Source: RGIG5327 sp045612485 (lineage in GTDB: Bacteria > Verrucomicrobiota > Lentisphaeria > Victivallales > UBA1829). From it: a stretch of 39,532 nucleotides of DNA. The notes beneath the pieces were generated by a model. That model did not search any database and was not told the origin of the DNA. It saw nothing but the letters and a program-made list of their open reading frames with translations. Each line of letters starts with the position of its first letter. Within the stretch, counting starts at the first letter, position 1. The position numbers and the translations under genes were made by a program. The stretch is from assembly GCA_045612485.1 (NCBI GenBank), contig JAZKZE010000044.1, positions 1 to 39,532 of the forward strand, given 5' to 3'. Shown piece after piece: positions 1 to 8,817 of this stretch.

Positions 1-1599
1 GTAATACTGGAACATCAATGCAAAGGGGAACAATCTGTAGGCATCCGTAAAGATATTCCATGCCTCCACCATTTTTTCCGCATATTTTCCCCAGACAGGC
101 AGTGCCAGGGAACGCAGAAATTCTTCTTTCCCGCCTTTGAAATCCTCAAAGGCAAGACGGCCGCAGGCCCGTTCCATAAGTCCGGGGAAGTTCCCGATAT
201 ACCAGGACTGCATCACACTGTTTACATTAAGTTTATACATTTCCCTGTACTTATTATAAGCGATCTCCGGAACGGGAATATAAGGTACGGGTGTAAGTTC
301 ATGGCCGCATCCCAACTGGAGTTTCGCCCCCGTAAGTCCGTTTTTACGCTGAAGGGCAGCTTCTTTATATCTTTCCGCAGGGCCTTCATAGGAAACCCAG
401 TAATCCCCGGCAAGATGTTTTTTCCCCAGCTGGATCTTTTCCCCGCCGGACTCAAAGTTGAACTGTGCGATGACTTCCGGGGGCGTATATTCTGCAAATT
501 TCCTGCACCAGGATGCAAGGGGGGCGGGATGCGGCATATAGTACCAGGCGATGAGTTTTGCATCAGGGGAGCCGGCTTTGATCCCGTCGGAAATGGCTTG
601 CAGAGCTTTCTGCATGATCTCATTCTTGCTCAAAGCACATTTATCCTGACAGGGCAGAGGCTTTTCATCATGGGAGAAATTTGCAGAAGGACAGGTGGTG
701 GGACGCTCGCCATAGACAATATCCACAATACCGCCCAGAGCAGGAATGGAAGAAAAAACACTTTTTGTGATCTCAAAAAGATACTGCTGTGTTTTCTCTG
801 AAGCGGGACAGAAACAGTTTCTTCCTTCCGCTTTTCCTTTCAGCATAAAAAGTTCCGGATGACTTTTATAAAGTTCATCGTCATCGGGCAATGCAAAGGG
901 TTCGATCATAAAAAGCCAGACTTTCACGCCGTATCTGCCGCACTTTTCCGCGACCCGGGCAAGTTTTGCCAGACGTTTTTCTCTCTGCGGATCTGCCTTT
1001 GTAAAGGAACTTATGCCCAACTCCCGCAGCTGGGTGACAAGCCAGATACCATTGATCCCGTCCCGGGCAAGCGTTTCCAGATAGGCATCCGGATAATAGT
1101 CGATATCATCCAGAAGTTCATCTGTATTTAACGGCCACCTTTTGATAGGGCTGAAGGGACATCTGCCCAGACGGACGGAAAGGAAGGGTTTTCTTGTGAT
1201 ACTTTTTGCTTCTTCCGGAAATATACCGCCATTGGAACAGAAGAGATCAATAAATTCATAAAGTCCCCTCCGGATCCCTTCCGTGTCATTGGCGGAAACC
1301 GTACAGGAATTCCCGGAGAAAGATAAAGTATATTCTTCAAAAGTTCCGGTACTTTTTTTAACGGTTTTCAGGCAGTAGCCCTTATCTTTTTCTTCTGTAT
1401 AACCGCCTCCATTTATATAACGGCGGCAGCTTTCATACGCTGTTTCCAATACCTTTTTTTCATCCGGAAAATCTGCTTGCAGATACCAGTTTCCATAGGT
1501 CATATTTTCTTTTCTGTCCGGAAAAAAAGGGACAGAAAACTGCTTCATTTCTTCCACAAAGGGGAAATTAAGGTCCGGAAGAATATTTTCTTTTTCCAT
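1..1599 (-). CDS. GH20/DUF4838-like glycoside hydrolase (3' end beyond window)
   Basis: The reading frame is open from an ATG at 1599 to the left edge (533 codons), so the C-terminus is missing. No signal peptide is visible (MEKENILPDL...). Residues about 98-119 (SCTVSANDTEGIRRGLYEF) resemble the N-terminal beta/alpha domain that precedes GH20- and GH67-type barrels. The barrel-like part follows, with short beta-strand-like stretches (GINGIWLV about 181, VKVWLFMIEP about 225) and an Asp/Glu-rich segment ending in YGERP at about 296-300. It is the last visible gene of a minus-strand run and starts 15 bp after the GH4 stop, which implies co-transcription. The lack of a signal suggests a cytoplasmic role on imported oligosaccharide, unlike the two secreted DUF4838 proteins upstream. 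The family is inferred from pattern only; the substrate cannot be given. Confidence 0.65.
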   Translation of the reverse strand, partial: MEKENILPDLNFPFVEEMKQFSVPFFPDRKENMTYGNWYLQADFPDEKKVLETAYESCRRYINGGGYTEEKDKGYCLKTVKKSTGTFEEYTLSFSGNSCTVSANDTEGIRRGLYEFIDLFCSNGGIFPEEAKSITRKPFLSVRLGRCPFSPIKRWPLNTDELLDDIDYYPDAYLETLARDGINGIWLVTQLRELGISSFTKADPQREKRLAKLARVAEKCGRYGVKVWLFMIEPFALPDDDELYKSHPELFMLKGKAEGRNCFCPASEKTQQYLFEITKSVFSSIPALGGIVDIVYGERPTTCPSANFSHDEKPLPCQDKCALSKNEIMQKALQAISDGIKAGSPDAKLIAWYYMPHPAPLASWCRKFAEYTPPEVIAQFNFESGGEKIQLGKKHLAGDYWVSYEGPAERYKEAALQRKNGLTGAKLQLGCGHELTPVPYIPVPEIAYNKYREMYKLNVNSVMQSWYIGNFPGLMERACGRLAFEDFKGGKEEFLRSLALPVWGKYAEKMVEAWNIFTDAYRLFPFALMFQYY

Positions 1600-1614
1600 G
1601 ATATTTTTCTTCTT

Positions 1615-2997
1615 TCAGAATTTGAATTGGGGGAGATACGCTTTATGGGCGGCAAGCAGTTCATCGGCAAGTTTTTCCGCTGCAAATTTGTTGGTCAGCA
1701 TAGGGGAAACCATCATAGCTTCCACTACTTTATTTCTGTCCCCTGTCATTGCCGCTTCCACGGTAAGCTCCTGTTCCCTTACGATCGCCTCCATAAAGGG
1801 GCGGTAGGCAGCAGGGATCTCTCCGGCAAAATGGGGAATGATCCCCCCTTTGGATACGGTAGCCCATGTTTCCACGACCGCATCCATGGGAAGATTGCTG
1901 ATCTGTCCTCTGTTGGGGATACTTGCAATGATCCTTCTTGCCTCTCCGGTACACAAGCCGACAACTGCATCCGCAAGAGTTTCTCTGGAACGCTGTTTCA
2001 TTTCAGGAAGTTCCACGCCCGTTTCCAGTCTTTCTGCCAGTTCTTCTCTTCTCTCCTGTTTGCGTTTCGGGCGGTTGGGGAGAACGCCTTTCCTCCGGAC
2101 ATTGAGTTTATCCAGATACTCGGGAGAACTGTTGAAGAAGGGGAAATTTTCACACATGTGCGGGGCTCCGGCGGCAGGGAAAGCACATCTTCCATATTGA
2201 TCAAAAAGATGGAAATTGATGTAATAAGGATATTTTTCCGCTCCGGTCTTGTTGGCTTCCGCCTTCTTAACTTCATCATCCACGGTTCCTGAAAGCCGTT
2301 CTTCCTTGCAGGCATCTTCAAAGGCGATGTAAGAAGAGAGGGAAAGTTTTTCCATGGGATCTTTTATCCCTTTGCAGAAAAGATCTGTGAGAAGGGTAAA
2401 ATGGTTCACCCCCATACAGGTACCGTCCACATCGCTGAAATTTTCCAGATGAAAATATCTCTGCATAAAGCCCAGAATGGCAATATACTCATGGCAAAGC
2501 CCGCAGCATTTCACCATACCGGATTTATTTACGGCTCTGGTAAGCTGGGTAAGGGGATTGGTCACATGGAGCAGTGTGGCATCCGGACAGAGGCGTGTCA
2601 TATCCTTTGCAATATCCAGAAAAACAGGGATATTTCTCAAAGATCTTGCGATCCCGCCGGGGCCGACCGTATCACTTACCGTATGATAGACGCCGTATTT
2701 TTCCGGTATGGTATAATCAAGATGCATTGCCTCAAAACTTCCGGTGGAAATGGAAACGATGACGACATCGGCGTTATCCAGAGCTTCCTCTCTTGTTCCG
2801 GTACGGATCGACCATTTGCTGTCAAGCCGTTTATTGAGTTCCTTCAGATATTTTTCTGTGATGAGCATACTGGAGGGGTCGATATCCACAAGTACGATCT
2901 CGGAACCCTGCAGGGATTTTTCCATAAACATATCGGAGGAAAGGCGGGGTGTCCACAATACACTTCCTCCGCCGATAAAGGCAATTTTGTAACTCAT
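1615..2997 (-). CDS. GH4-family NAD- and metal-dependent glycosidase (alpha-galactosidase/6-phospho-glucosidase type)
   Basis: 460 residues, the usual length for glycoside hydrolase family 4. The N-terminus is a Rossmann strand-loop (KIAFIGGGSVLW, Gly-rich loop 9-12) for NAD. DADVV-like and NPLT (147-150) segments follow, then GLCHEY with Cys168 and GVNHF with His199. In GH4 enzymes a Cys and a His at these places hold the catalytic Mn2+. The family cleaves glycosides by transient oxidation at C3 and works in the cytoplasm. Members act on phosphorylated or free alpha- or beta-glycosides, and the substrate class cannot be read here. The start at 2997 matches the family N-terminus exactly. It lies 22 bp after the pseudopilin stop and 15 bp before the next gene, inside a glycan-use operon. 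Confidence 0.9.
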   Translation of the reverse strand: MSYKIAFIGGGSVLWTPRLSSDMFMEKSLQGSEIVLVDIDPSSMLITEKYLKELNKRLDSKWSIRTGTREEALDNADVVIVSISTGSFEAMHLDYTIPEKYGVYHTVSDTVGPGGIARSLRNIPVFLDIAKDMTRLCPDATLLHVTNPLTQLTRAVNKSGMVKCCGLCHEYIAILGFMQRYFHLENFSDVDGTCMGVNHFTLLTDLFCKGIKDPMEKLSLSSYIAFEDACKEERLSGTVDDEVKKAEANKTGAEKYPYYINFHLFDQYGRCAFPAAGAPHMCENFPFFNSSPEYLDKLNVRRKGVLPNRPKRKQERREELAERLETGVELPEMKQRSRETLADAVVGLCTGEARRIIASIPNRGQISNLPMDAVVETWATVSKGGIIPHFAGEIPAAYRPFMEAIVREQELTVEAAMTGDRNKVVEAMMVSPMLTNKFAAEKLADELLAAHKAYLPQFKF

Positions 2998-3019
2998 TTT
3001 CTTCCTTCTTTTTTATATA

Positions 3020-3709
3020 TCAATACCAGCGTAAATTTTTGCTTGAAGAGAAATGGACGAACCGTACATTTCCTGAGAGGAAGGTTATATTGGCACCTCC
3101 GCCGTGGGTCAGGGGAAAGGGATTCTGATAAAGATTGGGTCTATTGTCATTGCTTGCCATCTTCTGACAGGCGAACTGGGTATCACCCAGCAATACAAGG
3201 GGGCCTTTCTTTGCCTGCAGGGGAAGGGATGCCGCAGGAAGATTGTTTCCTCTGGTAAGTCTGGTGGGGCCGTAGTGCCCTGTCTGATTCGGCTTGGAGA
3301 TATCCAGTCCTATTCCATAATAATTCCAGCCGTAGCCCAGCCACATGAAGGAGGTTCCCCGCGCAACATCAGGATTGCTCCTTGTTGCAGGGCATGACCA
3401 GGGGCCCTTCAACGTATTGCTTTTTCCTGTGGTATAAGGATAAAGATGCCCGAACCAGAAGCGGTAAGCATAAACTTCCGGAGCATCCGGCGGGGTCTGC
3501 ATACTGGAAAATGGTATATAGTCCCTGTAATCCCCGGCGTACATGGTAACGCCGAGATAGATTTGTTTCTGATTGCTGATACAGGCTGCTCCGTATGCCT
3601 TTTTCCTTGCATTGGATAGAGCCGGAAGCAACATTCCGGCAAGAATGGCAATGATGGCGATAACTACCAATAATTCAATAAGTGTAAACATTTTCTGCCG
3701 TTTTTTCAT
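3020..3709 (-). CDS. Type II secretion-like pseudopilin (prepilin N-methylation, DUF1559-like C-terminus)
   Basis: 229 residues. A short basic leader (MKKRQKM) precedes FTLIELLVVIAIIAILAGM, the class III prepilin signal and hydrophobic helix; Glu at position 5 of the mature chain is present. The residue before the cleaved Phe is Met rather than the usual Gly. The C-terminal part ends in LTHGGGANITFLSGNVRF (about 202-219), which matches the H-X9-DG-type C-terminal motif common in Planctomycetes and Lentisphaerae pseudopilin-like proteins. These proteins occur in very large paralogous sets in that group and their job is unproven. It sits between a DUF4838 gene (53 bp gap) and the GH4 gene (22 bp gap), so it is co-expressed with glycan enzymes and may help display or move substrates at the envelope (inference). 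Confidence 0.9.
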   Translation of the reverse strand: MKKRQKMFTLIELLVVIAIIAILAGMLLPALSNARKKAYGAACISNQKQIYLGVTMYAGDYRDYIPFSSMQTPPDAPEVYAYRFWFGHLYPYTTGKSNTLKGPWSCPATRSNPDVARGTSFMWLGYGWNYYGIGLDISKPNQTGHYGPTRLTRGNNLPAASLPLQAKKGPLVLLGDTQFACQKMASNDNRPNLYQNPFPLTHGGGANITFLSGNVRFVHFSSSKNLRWY

Positions 3710-3762
3710 CGTAACACCTCCATATTTGCTTGTTTTTTATTTTCCTTGAATTTTCTTCTGAT

Positions 3763-6204
3763 TTATTTTCCCACAAGGAACGGCCGTCTTGCAACACCTG
3801 TTGTTCCTGTCTGGGAGATGATTACAGTTTGTTTGGGCTTGTCCCACTGAATAAGTTTTGTTACATCCAACAACATAGAGGAGGGACCGCCAACTTGTTT
3901 TCCGGCACTTCTGCCGTTGATAAATACTTCCGTATCATTTCCTGTTTTATGCAGATAAAGAAGGATCTTTTTCCTTTCTTTCAATGCTTCCGGCGTATTT
4001 ATGGAAGTCATATACCACGCTTTCCCTTTGTAGGTATAGAGAAATTTCTTGTTGGCTTCGGATGTCATATAGGGCTGATTGCGCAAAGTCCCTGCGGGGA
4101 GGTAGGTGCGTTCCTTTGCAATCCTTTCCGGAGAATAGGCAAAATATTTTTCCTTCATCCCTTTATCATCCGGATCTGCCTTGAACTTCCAGATAAAAGG
4201 AAGGCGGATACGGGGGGAAGGATAATCTTTCAGGAATTTTGTTTCCGGATAAATATTGTATTCTCTTATTCTTCTGCCGTTAATGGTCATTTCCTGCATG
4301 GCGCATCTGGCAAGGTCTATTCCATAATTTCTGCCGTGTTTTTCCCTGTACTGCATAAGATCGCAGGCTGCCTGGATCCTTGTCTGTTCATCCGGATGGG
4401 TAACAGACTTTACAAGCAATCTTCCATCTTCAAGGACATGCTGCAATTCTTGCAGTCTGATCCGTTCTGTTGCCGTAAGTTTTTTTGCGGCTGCCTTTTT
4501 CAAAAGTTCCCCGGTGATACGGAAATCCTCCTCTTTATAGTATTTTCCCATTTTGGCCTGGACGACTTCCCAATAAATCACGGAAGGATTTTTGGCTACC
4601 GCTTTTTCATAATCCTTTTTCAAACGATTATCCCATACATTCTTTTCCCAGTAACGGAAGAATTCCTTTACCTCCTCTTTTGCTTCCCCGAAAGCGGAAC
4701 AGTATTCATCTTCCCACTTTTCATAGGGAGCTGCCGGATCAAGCATAAATTTGGAAATGGCATAATCGGTCAGCCCGTGAACCGTCCAGTTCACCATAAG
4801 GTGATCGAAATCCACCCCCATGAGACCGTTTTTGTAATAATACTGCAAGGTGGAGTGCATCTCCCTTGCGATCCCGTTAAAGAGTATTCCGGTACAGAAA
4901 TAATAGGGAAAATTCACCCGGAGCATCATGTGTTTCATGCCCATTTTCCGCCAGGAATTGACCAGTTTTTCCGTATAGGCTTGTCCGATCTGACGGGGAA
5001 CCATGGTAACCACCACTTCCGGATGCAGTTTGATACGGTCGGGAGCATCAAAGGATTGATTGTAGGCATACATCCCGACCTTCGTGCCGGGACGGATCTG
5101 ATTGATCCTTTCTGCCGATTTATTGGCAAGGAAAGCATAACGGTCGGTGACTTTCGGTATGATGATCATTTTTTTCGCTTCTTCCACTGTAAGACCATCC
5201 AGAGCAAGGCACTTTTCACAGCGGCAGTAACCGTGCCCATTATCATTCTGACAGACACTTACAGCAGGAAATTTATATTTTGACCAGTTTTTGACGATCT
5301 GATCTATCACAGCAGGATTGCTTGCACAGATCTTGACCTGCATCCTCATCTTTGCCGTAAAATTCTGCTTGTCAGGAGGGCGTCTTGTAAGATTGGTTTC
5401 CGGTTCTCTTTTTCCCCACTTGTTCAGAGCAAAATATTCCGGATTGCTTTTGGAATAAAGATCCCACCATTGTGTGAAAGCGTGTCCGTATGCTGGAGCT
5501 TTCAGGGCACTTGTTCCCAGCATCCGCATCCGGCAGAATCTCCATAAATATTCATCATCCACATATTTATTGTATTTTTCCACCACATCCTTTGACGCAG
5601 GGAAAATATGATCCATGCCTTCAAAGGTCCCTTTTAATTTTGCGCCGGTATATTTGATCTTCCGGGGAGCTCCCGCCCGGTAGCCCCGCTTGGCAAGCAG
5701 AGGCGTAAAGGAAAAAATCCCTTTTTTCAGAGTAAGAATCTCTTTTTTTGCCGGGCAGACGATCCCTTTGCTTCCGGGAGCGATCCAGTGGAAGGAAAGA
5801 TCCTGTTCCAGAAAAGAATAAAGGGCATTAATGGAATCCATCACAGTTGTCCGGGGAAGGGATTTTATGTTGCCGTAAAAATAGATCCCTTTATCGGTTA
5901 TGCTCCACCTTGCTTCCCCGATATCAAATTTCTTTTTATCGGCGGGATCGGGAGTATTGAGCATAAAGGCAAATTTTCCGGGAATACTTTTCTGTACGAT
6001 GGGTACAACCGAACCGGTAAGGAGAAAAAGATGTTCTTTAAGATCTTCTGCCGCTTTCCCTGCATCATAGGCGAGTTTGCTTTTTGCCGGATCCGGGGCA
6101 ATGATGATTATATCTTTTCCCTTTACCGTAATATTTTTTCCTTCCAGAAAAAACGCTGTTCCCAACAGAAAAAGAAGCAATACAAATTTGAAAGAGTTTT
6201 TCAT
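3763..6204 (-). CDS. Secreted DUF4838 (GH163-type) glycosidase, paralogue B
   Basis: 813 residues. The N-terminus MKNSFKFVLLLFLLGTAFFLEG is a signal peptide. An alpha/beta domain follows (about 24-150), then the barrel-like core with GHAFTQWWDLYSKSNPEYFA (about 240-259) and QNDNGHGYCRCEKC (319-332). The CxCxxC cluster preceded by Asn-Asp is the most diagnostic feature of DUF4838. That family contains the CAZy GH163 endo-beta-N-acetylglucosaminidases, which act on complex N-glycans; the activity here is not established. The C-terminal 150 residues carry a beta-sandwich-like segment (LLYLHKTGNDTEVFINGRSAG) like those that bind sugars in GH2 proteins. It is clearly paralogous to the gene upstream (6239-8674) with the same domain order, and lies 34 bp behind it in one transcription unit. 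Confidence 0.85.
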   Translation of the reverse strand: MKNSFKFVLLLFLLGTAFFLEGKNITVKGKDIIIIAPDPAKSKLAYDAGKAAEDLKEHLFLLTGSVVPIVQKSIPGKFAFMLNTPDPADKKKFDIGEARWSITDKGIYFYGNIKSLPRTTVMDSINALYSFLEQDLSFHWIAPGSKGIVCPAKKEILTLKKGIFSFTPLLAKRGYRAGAPRKIKYTGAKLKGTFEGMDHIFPASKDVVEKYNKYVDDEYLWRFCRMRMLGTSALKAPAYGHAFTQWWDLYSKSNPEYFALNKWGKREPETNLTRRPPDKQNFTAKMRMQVKICASNPAVIDQIVKNWSKYKFPAVSVCQNDNGHGYCRCEKCLALDGLTVEEAKKMIIIPKVTDRYAFLANKSAERINQIRPGTKVGMYAYNQSFDAPDRIKLHPEVVVTMVPRQIGQAYTEKLVNSWRKMGMKHMMLRVNFPYYFCTGILFNGIAREMHSTLQYYYKNGLMGVDFDHLMVNWTVHGLTDYAISKFMLDPAAPYEKWEDEYCSAFGEAKEEVKEFFRYWEKNVWDNRLKKDYEKAVAKNPSVIYWEVVQAKMGKYYKEEDFRITGELLKKAAAKKLTATERIRLQELQHVLEDGRLLVKSVTHPDEQTRIQAACDLMQYREKHGRNYGIDLARCAMQEMTINGRRIREYNIYPETKFLKDYPSPRIRLPFIWKFKADPDDKGMKEKYFAYSPERIAKERTYLPAGTLRNQPYMTSEANKKFLYTYKGKAWYMTSINTPEALKERKKILLYLHKTGNDTEVFINGRSAGKQVGGPSSMLLDVTKLIQWDKPKQTVIISQTGTTGVARRPFLVGK

Positions 6205-6238
6205 TTTTTTCTCCGTTTTTACCTGTAAGCAGATGTTG

Positions 6239-8674
6239 TTATTTTGCTACCAGCCAGACATTACGCCAGATACCGCCCACCCCGGCTTTATCTTCCACCA
6301 TTGCCATGATATCCTGATACTTTTTCGTAAAGTCGATCTTATCTGTTATATCAATGGCAAAGGGGGTTTTCCAATCATATTTATAGACAAAAAGGTGTTC
6401 GCCTGCTTTTTTACCATTGACATAAAGAGTACAGTTTTCATCGACAGCCCCGAAATGGAGCAGAAGTTTTCTGCCTTTGAAACTTTCAGGGATCTGCATA
6501 CGCACGGCATAATAGGCTTTGCCGTTATAGTTTTTCAATTTTTTATAGAGAGAATCGGAAACCGTGCCTTTTTCCACATTTTCCCAAAACATGCCAACAG
6601 GAAGTTTTTCCCATTTTTCAAATTTTTCTCCGGGAAGAGTATGGATCTTATTCTTTACGCCAGTTCCTTTTTCATCCAGCATAAAATGCCATTTCGCAGG
6701 AGTGGGAATGGCATCCTTGTAATCTTTGAAATCGTGAACGGCTTTTACTCCTGTAATATCACCGGCATTTATCTCGAACCAGAAAGTCTGGTTCATGGAA
6801 ATTCCCCGGAAATCTTTCAAATGCTTTCTGCGGAAATCCAGCAGATTTTTTGCCGCAGAAAGTTTCGTGCGGTCAGGAGCAGTAATGGCTCTGTATGCCA
6901 TAAGAGCGTGTTCGTGAGCAACTGCAAACTCTTTCACCCTCTTTGCGGAACGGGGATCATTTTTCTTTGCCGCAGCCTGTTTCAGGAATTTTCCGGCATT
7001 GGCAAAATCGCTTTCCTTATAATATTGCCCCAGATTCCAGACAAGTCCCCGCAGGTAATTATCTGCTTTTCCTGCTTCCAGAATGGCGGGGATATTATTT
7101 TTGATCCTCTTTTCAAAGACTTCATTTCTCCAGTAGCGGAAATATTGTTTCATCTCCTCTTTTGCTGTCCCGAAAGCAGTACAGTATTCTTCTTCCAGAG
7201 TTTCAAAAGAAAGAGAGGGATCCATAAAGGAACGGGCAAGGACATAATCCATGATGCCATTGGGGATCCTCTGGAGAGTGAGAGAATCATAATCGGTACT
7301 TTCGCAGCCGTTTTTATAGGCAACCTGGAAGAGATCGAACATCTGTTTTTCAAACCCTGTGGGCAAAATATAGGTGGCAGTCACCGTGTGATAGTTCGGG
7401 CGTACAGCAAACATCTTTCCGCCCATTTTCCGCCAGGAGGTAAACAGTTTTTCCATAGTGGGAATATCCAGTTTCACAGGAACAAGTCCCACAATGATAT
7501 TGGGTTCCACTTTCTGGAATTTCGGCGGGAAAAGTGCTTCATTATAACCATACATGGCTACTTGGGCATCTTTTTTGAGTTTGCGGGCTTCTTTAGCCAC
7601 AGTATTGGAAAGGTAAACATATCTGTCTGTGACCACAGGCAGATTGTGCTTGGGGAAATCCCCCACTTTATATCCGTCAAGTTTCATGCAGTTTTCACAC
7701 CGGCAGTAACCGAAACTCATATCATTCATGCTTGTATTGATCCTTCCACGCATCCCCCGTTTTTTCCATTCGGCAAGGATCCTTTGTGCAACAGCGGGAT
7801 TGGAGGGACATACTTTGACAAACTGTTTGTCTCTTGCTGTCCATTTGACCTTTTTTCCTTTGGGATCGTGATAGGTTTCCGGTTCTCTTCTGCCATATAT
7901 GTTCAGTGCAAAATATTCCGGATTGCTTTTGGAATAAAGATCCCACCATTTTATGAAAGAGTGACCGTATCCGGGATGTTTTCTGCCGCCTGCCATACGC
8001 ATACGGTGCATCCGCCAGGAGGTATAGTCGTCCGCTTTCTTATTATTTTCCTCCACATCGGGAGTTCCGAAAAATTCAACAAAGGGGACAAGATAATCCG
8101 GGTATTTATAGTTTTTGGGAAAACTTTTTACTTTTCTTATGCCGCCTCTGATATTGGCAAAATTGAGAGCAGGTTTCCAGCTGCCTTTGCCTTCTTTGAG
8201 ATGCAGGATTTTGCTTTCCTGATAAACGATCCCTTCGTCACCTGGTTCGATCCAGTATATATGGAGATTTTTCATAAGGAACTCATCCACAGCAAAGATA
8301 ATTCCTCTTCTGCCGATGCGGTTGTCCCCGTAGAAATAAGTTCCCTTTTCTGTTACTTTCCAGCAGGCTTCCTCCCAGTCAAAAGTTCTCTTTTCCTCGT
8401 CCTGCGGCAGTACATTGATATAGAAACAATATACATCTTTTTCTGCGTTATCCGCTGTAACGATATTTATCTTCTTTCCGGTAACAAGTTCCAGATGTTT
8501 TTTCAGCTGTTGGGCAGCCGCCTTTTCATTGGGGAGGGCTTTGGCAGAAAGTACGATCTGACTTTCTTTTACTTCAATACCCTTTTTACTGCAGAAAAGT
8601 CCGCAGCACCCCCCGGATGCAAGAAGCAGTATGGAGGCAAGGAGCATAACGGTGAAACAAATGCTTTTTTTCAT
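6239..8674 (-). CDS. Secreted or lipid-anchored DUF4838 (GH163-type) glycosidase, paralogue A
   Basis: The frame opens further upstream at 8767. The start at 8674 is preferred because MKKSICFTVMLLASILLLAS is a signal peptide, and aaggaatt lies just upstream as a weak Shine-Dalgarno. This gives 811 residues. SGGCCG at about 20-25 could be an atypical lipoprotein cleavage site. The core shows GYGHSFIKWWDLYSKSNPEY (about 235-254) and NDMSFGYCRCENC (317-329), the DUF4838 hallmark, then a long helical region and a C-terminal sugar-binding-like beta sandwich (LLLHFGAVDENCTLYVNGKK). It is the first gene of the minus-strand glycan locus and divergent from an AraC regulator. A role on host or dietary glycan outside the cytoplasm follows from the signal and family; the exact linkage is unknown. 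Confidence 0.85.
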   Translation of the reverse strand: MKKSICFTVMLLASILLLASGGCCGLFCSKKGIEVKESQIVLSAKALPNEKAAAQQLKKHLELVTGKKINIVTADNAEKDVYCFYINVLPQDEEKRTFDWEEACWKVTEKGTYFYGDNRIGRRGIIFAVDEFLMKNLHIYWIEPGDEGIVYQESKILHLKEGKGSWKPALNFANIRGGIRKVKSFPKNYKYPDYLVPFVEFFGTPDVEENNKKADDYTSWRMHRMRMAGGRKHPGYGHSFIKWWDLYSKSNPEYFALNIYGRREPETYHDPKGKKVKWTARDKQFVKVCPSNPAVAQRILAEWKKRGMRGRINTSMNDMSFGYCRCENCMKLDGYKVGDFPKHNLPVVTDRYVYLSNTVAKEARKLKKDAQVAMYGYNEALFPPKFQKVEPNIIVGLVPVKLDIPTMEKLFTSWRKMGGKMFAVRPNYHTVTATYILPTGFEKQMFDLFQVAYKNGCESTDYDSLTLQRIPNGIMDYVLARSFMDPSLSFETLEEEYCTAFGTAKEEMKQYFRYWRNEVFEKRIKNNIPAILEAGKADNYLRGLVWNLGQYYKESDFANAGKFLKQAAAKKNDPRSAKRVKEFAVAHEHALMAYRAITAPDRTKLSAAKNLLDFRRKHLKDFRGISMNQTFWFEINAGDITGVKAVHDFKDYKDAIPTPAKWHFMLDEKGTGVKNKIHTLPGEKFEKWEKLPVGMFWENVEKGTVSDSLYKKLKNYNGKAYYAVRMQIPESFKGRKLLLHFGAVDENCTLYVNGKKAGEHLFVYKYDWKTPFAIDITDKIDFTKKYQDIMAMVEDKAGVGGIWRNVWLVAK

Positions 8675-8745
8675 TTCTTTTAATTCCTTTCCGGTGATTT
8701 TTTTACTGTTGATTATATTTGTGTTGTTTCTGACAATAACTATAC

Positions 8746-8773
8746 TTGACAAATGGAAAAAAAGCAATAGATT
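8746..8773 (+). promoter_or_regulatory. Candidate sigma70 promoter for the AraC-type regulator
   Basis: TTGACA at 8746-8751, a 16-bp spacer and TAGATT at 8768-8773 lie 45 bp before the regulator ATG. The whole 143-bp region 8675-8817 is AT-rich and is shared with the divergent DUF4838 operon. No equally good minus-strand promoter was seen, which would fit an operon needing the activator. Confidence 0.5.
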
Positions 8774-8817
8774 ATATATGAATTATACGGACTAAATAAT
8801 GAAGAATAGGGACAGAT

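Noticed and set aside
3730..5283. Long plus-strand frame opposite the DUF4838 gene
   Set aside because: Antisense shadow of 3763-6204; Phe/Ile/Cys-rich low-quality protein with no ribosome site. The same holds for 1477-2292, 6077-8683, 26512-28623 and 37626-39263.
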